Shown piece after piece: positions 57,531-64,000 of a DNA stretch of 64,000 nucleotides. The translations under genes were made by a program, and so were the position numbers. Position 1 is the stretch's first letter. Every line of letters begins with the position of its first letter. Source of the DNA: Oscillospiraceae bacterium (GTDB lineage: Bacteria > Bacillota > Clostridia > Oscillospirales > Ruminococcaceae); NCBI GenBank assembly GCA_015067185.1, contig SVMZ01000003.1, positions 1-64,000 of the forward strand. Reading direction: 5' to 3'. The notes below the pieces were generated by a model, which did no database searches, was not told the DNA's origin, and worked only from the letters and a program-made list of their open reading frames with translations.

Positions 57531-60296
57531 TTACACAACAACTGTCGCCCTGCTTCCGCCGGTACGGTCTTTGGTCACAATAATCTGCCTGTCAATCCGC
57601 TCTTTCAGTTCAGCAACGTGAGAAATAATTCCCACCAGCCGGTTGCCCTCCGTCAGCCCGGACAGGGTGTGGTAAACCTTGTTCAGCGCCTCAGAATCCA
57701 ACGAACCAAATCCTTCATCCACAAACAGTGTGTCAATGCGGATACCGGCAGACATCTGCACCTCATCGGATAAACCAAGAGCAAGCGCCAGCGAGGCAAG
57801 AAAAGCCTCTCCGCCGGAAAGGGTGTTGACACTGCGCTCCGTTGTGTTAATGTGGTCAACAATATCCAGATCCAGTCCGCTCTGTCCTCTGTTGCCGGCA
57901 CCTTTCTTTTTGCGCACCAAATCATATTGTCCGCCAGACATCTTCCGCAAACGGATATTTGCCTTTTTCAGAATTCTATCGAAGTAGGTTGTCTGGATGT
58001 AAGTTTCCAGCATAATTTTTTCTTTTCCGTTGATGTTTCCGTTGGCGGTATCGGACAACGCTTTCATCCACGCATATTTTTTCTCCAGCTCTGCCGATTC
58101 CTTTATTTTGCCGGCAATATGCCTTTGCGCCTCCCTGTTGGTTCGGATGCGCGCATAAACCTCCTTCTGCTGCTGAATCAGCCGCTCCTTTTCCCGGAGC
58201 AGTCTTTCTTTTTCTTTCTCCAGTTTGCCGGGGTCCGCTTCTTCTCCGTCCAGAATTTGCTGTTTCAGCTGCGCAATGGTTGCCGTAATTTCCGCCAGCT
58301 TCTCTCTGCAGGCGTTAAACTCCCGCTCTGCCCGCTCCTGCGCTGTCTGCAATGCAAAAAGCTTTGCCTCCAGTTGGGTTTTATACTCAACCGCCGCTGC
58401 TCTGCTCGGAAAGCTGAGCTTCGCCTTTAATTCTCCCAACTGCTTTTTCAGGTTTTCGACAGAAACACGAAGTCCTTCTATTCTTGCCATTATCTCTGAG
58501 AGCAGCTGCTCATTGGCAGCAAGTTCCTTTTCTTTCATTGGGATATTACGGCTCAGCACGGCTTTTCTCTGCTCTTTTTCCATCACAAGAGCCAACTGCT
58601 CATCCAACAGTTTTTTCTGTTTTTCCAACTCGGTGCGGCGGCTGTTCACTTTTTCCCGCGCCGTCTCCCAGACCGCCTCACCGGTCCATTGCATCAGCTT
58701 CCGGCGGATGTTTTCCTCTGCTGCCGTAACAGCACCGTTCTGCCGTCCCGCCTCTTCGCTTGCCCATCTTGTCTTTTCCTGTGCTTTTTCATAGTCTTTT
58801 TTTGCCCTCTTCACCTGCTCCTCCGTAGGTGCCCGGTCAGATATCCGGGCCAGCTTCGGATGGTCGGTGGAACCGCACACCGGACAGGCCATTCCCTCCT
58901 GCAGCGTTCCAGCAATGATGCCGGCCTGTTCGCTCAAAAAAGCCTTGTTGATCTCCTCATACTGCCGGCTGCACAGCGCCGAAATTTTTTCCGCTGCCAA
59001 ATAGGCCGCCTGCTTCTCTTTCAGAACAGCTCTCTGTTTATCCAGCATATCCATATCGGCGATCAGGTTTTTTATCTCCGTTCTGCTGTCCTCCACCAGT
59101 TCCCGCTGTCCGGTCAGCTCTGCTTTTTCCATGGCAGCGGATTCCAGTGTTTGCGCCTCTGCTTTCAGCGCGGAAATTTCCTCTGCCAGTGCCGTTTTTC
59201 TTTCTTTCGCCGTTTCCAGCCGGGAGCAAGCCTCTGCCATCTCCTCTCTTCTCTTTCTCCATTCGGCGCATCGTTTTTCCCACTCATCATAGGAGGACAA
59301 CAGCAGCTCCGTCTCCATAATTTTTCTTTTCAGACTATCCTGTTCCTCTTTTGCGGCCTGCGTTTTTTCCACTTCCTCCTTCTTTTGTCTCCACACAGCA
59401 CTCTGAAATTGCGCTTCCTTTTCCTTCTCTTCCAGTCTTTTCTTCGCCTTTTGGCATGCTGCCGCACCGGTATGGCGCTTCACCACGGTCTCCACCTGTT
59501 TTTCCACGGTTTCCAACTGCAATGTCAGTTCTTTCTGCCGCTGGTTATCTTCTTGCAAAACCGCTTCTATGAGCATCTCGGTTTCCGCCATCGGAAGCTC
59601 TCCATTTTGCATTCTCCGCACATCCATTCCTAACAGAGAAGCATCCCCGCAGGCGACCCCTCCCATATACTGATCGATGCTGAGTGCAGCCTGATCCATC
59701 TTCCGCTTTATTTCGGCAGTTTCCGTTTTCAGCTGCTCCTGCAGCAAAACATACCGCCCCGTGTTGAAAATATCTCTGAATATTTTTTGTCTTTCCCTTG
59801 TATCCGCCTGAAGCAGCTTACGGAACTCTCCCTGAGAGATCATGGATATCTGTGCAAATTGCTCCCGTGTCAAACCGATGATTTCTCTGATCTCCTGATC
59901 TACCTCCTTCAGCTTTGTCACTACTCTCTGTCCGTCCGGACAGACCAGTTTTGCCTCTGCTGCCTGCCAGGTGAAACCGCTTCCTCTTGTTTTGGCACGG
60001 TCATATCCGGGACTTCTCGTCACCGTATACTGTTTTCCGCCATAGGCAAATGTCAGCTCCACGCTGGTGGGATCTTCATCTTTGGCATATTTGGAGCGCA
60101 GCATATCGGCATCTCTGCTCTCTCCACTGGCTTCCCCGAACAGTGCAAAGGTAATCGCATCGAAAATGGTCGTCTTTCCCGCGCCGGTATCTCCGGTAAT
60201 AAGATACAGTCCTTTTTCTCCGAACTGCTCAAAATCCAGCACCTGTGTCCCGGCATACGGACCGAAACCGGATATTTTCAATTTCAGCGGTCTCAT
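57531..60296 (-). CDS. sbcC: DNA double-strand-break nuclease subunit SbcC
   Basis: ATPase subunit of the SbcCD (Mre11-Rad50-like) complex that opens hairpins and trims DNA ends. 921 residues. N-terminal ABC half with Walker A GDTGAGKTTIFDAI; long coiled coils on each side of the zinc hook CPVCGSTDH (about residue 445); C-terminal half with the signature LSGGEAFLASLALALGLSD and Walker B LFVDEGFGSLD. ATG 60296 follows GGGAGGA and overlaps the sbcD stop as ATGA, so the pair is translationally coupled. Confidence 0.96.
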   Translation of the reverse strand: MRPLKLKISGFGPYAGTQVLDFEQFGEKGLYLITGDTGAGKTTIFDAITFALFGEASGESRDADMLRSKYAKDEDPTSVELTFAYGGKQYTVTRSPGYDRAKTRGSGFTWQAAEAKLVCPDGQRVVTKLKEVDQEIREIIGLTREQFAQISMISQGEFRKLLQADTRERQKIFRDIFNTGRYVLLQEQLKTETAEIKRKMDQAALSIDQYMGGVACGDASLLGMDVRRMQNGELPMAETEMLIEAVLQEDNQRQKELTLQLETVEKQVETVVKRHTGAAACQKAKKRLEEKEKEAQFQSAVWRQKKEEVEKTQAAKEEQDSLKRKIMETELLLSSYDEWEKRCAEWRKRREEMAEACSRLETAKERKTALAEEISALKAEAQTLESAAMEKAELTGQRELVEDSRTEIKNLIADMDMLDKQRAVLKEKQAAYLAAEKISALCSRQYEEINKAFLSEQAGIIAGTLQEGMACPVCGSTDHPKLARISDRAPTEEQVKRAKKDYEKAQEKTRWASEEAGRQNGAVTAAEENIRRKLMQWTGEAVWETAREKVNSRRTELEKQKKLLDEQLALVMEKEQRKAVLSRNIPMKEKELAANEQLLSEIMARIEGLRVSVENLKKQLGELKAKLSFPSRAAAVEYKTQLEAKLFALQTAQERAEREFNACREKLAEITATIAQLKQQILDGEEADPGKLEKEKERLLREKERLIQQQKEVYARIRTNREAQRHIAGKIKESAELEKKYAWMKALSDTANGNINGKEKIMLETYIQTTYFDRILKKANIRLRKMSGGQYDLVRKKKGAGNRGQSGLDLDIVDHINTTERSVNTLSGGEAFLASLALALGLSDEVQMSAGIRIDTLFVDEGFGSLDSEALNKVYHTLSGLTEGNRLVGIISHVAELKERIDRQIIVTKDRTGGSRATVVV

Positions 60297-61429
60297 TTGT
60301 TTTCCTCCCAAATATTTTCGATCATCCGCTGCAGCGTGTTCTCCTGTTCCTCACTGAATTGCCGGTTGTTCTGCATTTCATACAGCTCTCCGAACAGATC
60401 CAGCGGAGACTTCTTCTCAACGGCCTCTGCCCCTTCTATGCTCCGGTCACTGCGTGTTCGGGTGTTATCATAACTCAGCCGCATCATATTGGGATATATG
60501 ACACGCAGCCGTCCTGCCGCCTCTGCCACATCCTCTTCGTCGGTGAGGACGATATGTAAATAATCATTGACCTCTGTTCTGCTGTAAAATTCACAGTCTG
60601 TCAACTCCTCAAAGGAGCCCCGAATCTGTCTCATATCATGCTTTGGCATCAACGGCAATACCTGCAGCTGCAGCTGTCCCTTCTTCCCAATCTCCACCAC
60701 CGTCACACTCTTGTAGTGCGCTGCCTCAGAGAAGGAATATTTCAACATGGTGCCGCAATAACGAATGCGGTTTGAGCCGATATTCTGCGGCCCGTGCAGA
60801 TGACCCAAAGCCACATAATCAAACCCTTCAAACACGGAGGCATCCACATTTTCGCTGCCTCCAACCAGAATCTCCTCGGATTCGCAGGTCTCCGCACCGG
60901 TAACAAACTGGTGGGTAACCAGCACATTTCTCTCCTCTGTGTTGATCTGCATCTTCTCCACTGCCACACGGACAGCGTCTGTATAGCTTTCGATCTTTTC
61001 CTCCGGATAATATCTTTTTACGTGCGCCGGCTTAATAAACGGCAGCAACCAGAAATTCACCTTTCCATACTCATCAGACAGTGTGACCGGCTCTATCTGC
61101 CCACCATAAACCGGAGAAAGATGGACCCCTGTCTGTTCCAGCAGCCGTTTGCCGAATGCCAGCCTTTCCGGGCTGTCGTGATTGCCGCTGATGATCAGCA
61201 CCTGCAGGTTTCTCCTGTTTAAACGGCTGAGAAAATCATCAAACAGTGTCACCGCCTCTGCAGAGGGAACACTTTTATCGTAAATATCTCCGGCAATCAC
61301 CACTGCTGCCGGTTTTTCCTCATCAACCATGCGAAGGATCTGCACCAACGCATATTCCTGATCTTCGATCATGGAAAACTCGTTGACTCTTTTTCCAATA
61401 TGCAGGTCAGATAAATGCATCAGCTTCAT
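60293..61429 (-). CDS. sbcD: DNA double-strand-break nuclease subunit SbcD
   Basis: Mn-dependent phosphoesterase subunit of SbcCD. 378 residues. Calcineurin-like motifs in order: LSDLHIGKR, AGDIYDKSVPSAEA, ISGNHDSPERL, VTHQFVTGA and LGHLHGPQ, which together provide the two-metal site. The C-terminal part (about 290-378) is the SbcC-binding region. Upstream site GGGGGT precedes the ATG. First gene of sbcDC, with a good promoter. Confidence 0.96.
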   Translation of the reverse strand: MKLMHLSDLHIGKRVNEFSMIEDQEYALVQILRMVDEEKPAAVVIAGDIYDKSVPSAEAVTLFDDFLSRLNRRNLQVLIISGNHDSPERLAFGKRLLEQTGVHLSPVYGGQIEPVTLSDEYGKVNFWLLPFIKPAHVKRYYPEEKIESYTDAVRVAVEKMQINTEERNVLVTHQFVTGAETCESEEILVGGSENVDASVFEGFDYVALGHLHGPQNIGSNRIRYCGTMLKYSFSEAAHYKSVTVVEIGKKGQLQLQVLPLMPKHDMRQIRGSFEELTDCEFYSRTEVNDYLHIVLTDEEDVAEAAGRLRVIYPNMMRLSYDNTRTRSDRSIEGAEAVEKKSPLDLFGELYEMQNNRQFSEEQENTLQRMIENIWEENK

Positions 61430-61460
61430 AATTTACCCCCAGAGCACTTTTGTTTCTTTT

Positions 61461-61489
61461 ATTATAACAGATTTTCTCATCCCCTTCAA
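61461..61489 (-). promoter_or_regulatory. Promoter of sbcDC
   Basis: Minus strand TTGAAG, 17-bp spacer, TATAAT; about 32 bases before the sbcD start. The rest of the 61430-61772 divergent gap holds nothing recognised besides this and the next promoter. Confidence 0.75.
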
Positions 61490-61696
61490 CCAAAGGCTCC
61501 CGGAACAAATCGGCGGCATTCATTTTTCACGGCAATGCCGGAGAAATCCCCCCTTCTTCTCCCCATACCTCGTCGAAGTCCGCAGAACTGCAGCCTCCTT
61601 CCGCTCCTCCTTTGTAAATCATCACGGCCCCCTTTTGGAATATATCTCTCCTTTATTTCTTTGGTTCACATGCCCTCTCACAGTTATCCCGGTATA

Positions 61697-61726
61697 TTGA
61701 CCGATTGCTTTCACCCATGTTATAAT
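61697..61726 (+). promoter_or_regulatory. Promoter of the DUF4091/GNAT genes
   Basis: TTGACC, 18-bp spacer, TATAAT; about 46 bases before the ATG. Confidence 0.7.
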
Positions 61727-61772
61727 AAAATCATCATTCATACTGCTTCCGCAACAGAAAGGAGATATTTCC

Positions 61773-63515
61773 ATGTCTGCATCCATGCTGCTTACCAATG
61801 AGGCTTTCCGCCTGAAACTTCATTATAATGCCACCACCCCTCCCCCCTTATCTTCCCTCTGTGCCGCCCGCCGCGACAGTGCAGCCTTCCAGATGATCGT
61901 CAATGCGGACCGCTACTATTGTTTTGCTGCAAGACCCGTGGAATGGTATTCCTCACACTATGCTTCTCATATGGACGGGACACCGCTCCGCCTCCGTGCC
62001 TCCGTCGATGCTCCTTTCCCTGTGGATATCCACATCGAAGAGTTTCTCACCGATGATGATCAGATACGCAAGGCTGACATTCTGCTCAATCAGGATGTGC
62101 GCGAAAGCGAAGCCCATGTTCCCAGTGCGCTCTGGTGTGAAATCACGGTTCCCGAAGACGCACTCCCCGGCGACTACACCATAACGGTGAAGCTTCTCTC
62201 TTCGGGATATAACGATGATGAAACGGTAATTGCTTCTGAAGAGGTGCCGTTGACAGTTTATCCCTACGTCATGCCCCACTGCAGGGACTGGAAATTCCAT
62301 CTTGACCTGTGGCAGCACAATTCCAATATCGCCCGCAAACACGATGTCCCCCTCTGGAGCGATGCGCATTTTCAGATCATAGAAAAATATGCCGCCTCTC
62401 TCGCCGCCCTGGGACAAAAAACGGTCATGGTCTGTGTCAGCGAGATCCCCTGGCATGGTCAGGGAAGCTTCAAAGGCAATATGTTCAGCGGCAATCTGTT
62501 TGAATACAACATTATCGGTATCACCCGGGAAAAAGACGGCCGCTTCACCTATGACTATTCCAAACTTCAAAAATACATTGATATCTGCACAGAAGCCGGC
62601 ATTTCGGGAGATATCGAAATGATCGGACTGGTCAATGTCTGGTTCGGCGCAGAACCTGTCAGTCCCCTCGGCACTAAGATTCTCTGCGAGGAGCACACCG
62701 AAGCCATCCGCCTGCGCTATCTCGACAAAGCAGACGGCTGCCTGAAATATATGAGAGACAGCGAGCAGATCAAAGACTACATCATCTCTCTCGAAAAATA
62801 CTTTATTCAGACTGGTCAGATCGAACGGGTGCGTGTCGGCGCCGATGAGCCCGGCAATATGGAAAAATATCGCCGCAGCCTTTCTCTCATCCGTGAAATC
62901 GCCCCCTCCTTCCGTTTCAAAACAGCCATCAACCACGCCGAATTCATTGAAGAGTTTGGCGATGTCATTGACGACTTTGCGCCCCACCTTCATTGCGCTA
63001 CACAGGAATACGACGTACTGATGAACTATAAGAAAGAAAACCCCGGCAAACGTTTTCTGTGGTATGTTTGCTGCGGCGGCACCAGACCCAACACCTTCCT
63101 CAGAACCGATCCCATCGAAAGCCGCATGATCGGTCCCCTTACCAGTGCCATGCGTTTTGATGGTTTCCTTCGTTGGAACTACACCGTTTGGCCGGACGAC
63201 CCCAGAAAAGAAATCCGTCTGGCACCCTTTGAAGCCGGTGACACCAACTTTGTATATCCCGCTTACAACGGCGACGTTCTGCTTTCTCTCCGCTACAAAA
63301 ATCTTCAGCGCGGCATTGCCGATTACGAGCTTTTTGAAAAACTGCGTGACACCAAGGGGGACGAAGCCGCCGATACGCTTCTCGCTGCACTTCTCAAAAC
63401 ACTGGATATGGCCGAATATGCCAGACTCTCTGACGACAGGGAAAGTGAAATTTTCACCCGCAGCTGGGACGATTTCAACACCGTGAAAGCCCGGCTCCTC
63501 CGTCAGCTTTCATAA
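61773..63515 (+). CDS. DUF4091-domain glycoside-hydrolase-like protein
   Basis: 580 residues, no signal peptide. An N-terminal beta-sandwich (about 1-165, ending in the bacterial linker PGDYTITVKLL), a TIM-barrel-like middle, and a C-terminal DUF4091 segment recognisable from FLRWNYTVWPDDPRKEIR through AGDTNFVYP and LQRGIADYELFEKLRD. Glu in VGADEPG is a plausible catalytic residue at a strand end. The family is associated with polysaccharide-use loci but lacks a defined reaction. AGGAG precedes the ATG. A GNAT gene follows 35 bases later in the same unit. Confidence 0.8.
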   Translation: MSASMLLTNEAFRLKLHYNATTPPPLSSLCAARRDSAAFQMIVNADRYYCFAARPVEWYSSHYASHMDGTPLRLRASVDAPFPVDIHIEEFLTDDDQIRKADILLNQDVRESEAHVPSALWCEITVPEDALPGDYTITVKLLSSGYNDDETVIASEEVPLTVYPYVMPHCRDWKFHLDLWQHNSNIARKHDVPLWSDAHFQIIEKYAASLAALGQKTVMVCVSEIPWHGQGSFKGNMFSGNLFEYNIIGITREKDGRFTYDYSKLQKYIDICTEAGISGDIEMIGLVNVWFGAEPVSPLGTKILCEEHTEAIRLRYLDKADGCLKYMRDSEQIKDYIISLEKYFIQTGQIERVRVGADEPGNMEKYRRSLSLIREIAPSFRFKTAINHAEFIEEFGDVIDDFAPHLHCATQEYDVLMNYKKENPGKRFLWYVCCGGTRPNTFLRTDPIESRMIGPLTSAMRFDGFLRWNYTVWPDDPRKEIRLAPFEAGDTNFVYPAYNGDVLLSLRYKNLQRGIADYELFEKLRDTKGDEAADTLLAALLKTLDMAEYARLSDDRESEIFTRSWDDFNTVKARLLRQLS

Positions 63516-63550
63516 GCCGCAGTCCGCAAAACAACCGAAAGGAGACCGCT

Positions 63551-63955
63551 ATGTATTACATTTCCGAAGAGAGAGAACGAATCGCCCCCGAGCGGGTGAT
63601 GGAACTTCTGAAACAATCCTACTGGGCAGAAAAACGCACTCTGGAAACCATCCGCACCTCTATGGAGCACTCCCTGCTCTACGGTGTGTTTGAAAAAGAA
63701 ACGGAGCGGCAGGTTGCCTTTGCCCGTGTTATTACAGATTTTGCAACAACCTGGTACCTGTGCGATGTGATCGTGGATGAAGCACACCGCGGTCATGGGA
63801 TCGGCAAAATGCTGATCGCCCACATCACCTCCGACCCCCGTCTGAAAGATGTATTCGGCATGCTCCTCACCCGCGATGCCCACGGTCTCTATTCCCAATA
63901 CGGCTTCAAGCCCAAGGAAGGCATCTATATGGGCAGGGACGGCAAGGCGCAGTAA
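63551..63955 (+). CDS. GNAT-family N-acetyltransferase (small)
   Basis: 134 residues, a single GNAT domain. The acetyl-CoA loop is in VIVDEAHRGHGIGKMLIAHI (R-G-H-G-I-G), followed by the TRDAHGLYSQYGF segment common to this subfamily, in which the Tyr may act as general acid. AAAGGAG is about 7 nt before the ATG. Probably co-transcribed with the DUF4091 gene. Acceptor unknown. Nothing further is seen to the window end. Confidence 0.88.
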   Translation: MYYISEERERIAPERVMELLKQSYWAEKRTLETIRTSMEHSLLYGVFEKETERQVAFARVITDFATTWYLCDVIVDEAHRGHGIGKMLIAHITSDPRLKDVFGMLLTRDAHGLYSQYGFKPKEGIYMGRDGKAQ

Positions 63956-64000
63956 CCGTTATTTCCATTTCCCTCAGCATATCTTCCGCATAAAAAACCA

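Noticed and set aside
1-64000. CRISPR arrays, rRNA, tRNA, transposases, integrases or attachment sites
   Set aside because: Looked for on both strands by eye; no regular spaced repeats, no tRNA-like T-arm/CCA patterns and no transposase or integrase motifs were found. A covariance-model scan could still reveal a diverged small RNA.

Overview
The window looks like chromosomal DNA from a spore-forming, Gram-positive, anaerobic member of the Clostridia, probably an Oscillospirales-type gut bacterium (inference). Supporting signs are a SpoVM-like sporulation peptide, Gram-positive wall genes (ddl, murF, a VanY-type carboxypeptidase, a lipoprotein), acetate kinase, Rnf-family genes, strong AGGAGG-type ribosome binding sites, frequent TTG/GTG starts, and many enzymes acting on carbohydrate-like substrates. 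No rRNA, tRNA, CRISPR array, insertion sequence or prophage was seen.

Layout. 1-5.4 kb: 3' end of tsaD, glnA, a MazG-like pyrophosphohydrolase, a DtxR/MntR-type regulator with its own palindromic operator, a Gfo/Idh/MocA oxidoreductase, and a two-gene unit ending in a 28-codon spoVM. 5.4-11.8 kb (minus): mfd, pth, a GlmU-like acetyltransferase with an eroded nucleotidyltransferase half, and a membrane protein. 12.1-20.4 kb (plus): a long tight gene run: vanY-like, DUF1624 membrane protein, lipoprotein, DUF951, prfA, Sua5/TsaC, coaE, a lytic transglycosylase and an M18 aminopeptidase fused to an SGNH hydrolase. 20.4-24.2 kb: serine hydrolase, AGCS symporter, rpe. 24.3-28.0 kb: a reduced Rnf-like module (C-D-E-A). 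28.0-35.3 kb: a DUF4015 glycosidase-like protein, an unknown membrane protein, a GH127-like enzyme divergent from an AraC regulator, and a ceramidase-domain protein. 35.5-40.4 kb: ackA divergent from tmcAL, then an EF-G-like GTPase. 40.5-47.4 kb: a P-loop protein, an AT-rich small-membrane-protein/TetR pair, a zinc/cadmium efflux operon (arsR plus P-type ATPase), GNAT, DUF2461 and a sugar transferase. 47.5-50.0 kb: ddl-murF. 50.1-57.2 kb: duplicated sugar isomerases, a DegT aminotransferase, an unclassified TIM-barrel-like enzyme and a PutP-type symporter. 57.5-64 kb: sbcDC, a DUF4091 protein and a second GNAT.

The most striking item is the Rnf-like module. Genes C, D, E and A are present, but G and B are absent from the locus. 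All four membrane cysteines that hold the intramembrane iron-sulfur cluster in RnfA/RnfE are replaced. The RnfC homologue lacks the glycine-rich NADH/FMN motif yet keeps both 4Fe-4S motifs, and the RnfD homologue keeps a threonine at the flavinylation position. This looks like a coherent repurposing of the Rnf scaffold rather than random decay, because every frame is open and the genes are compactly arranged. Other notable items are the M18-SGNH fusion, the short spoVM gene, a perfect palindrome between ackA and tmcAL that carries both -35 elements, a SmtB/CzrA-type operator overlapping a consensus promoter, and a promoter-leader-terminator arrangement upstream of the putP-type gene.
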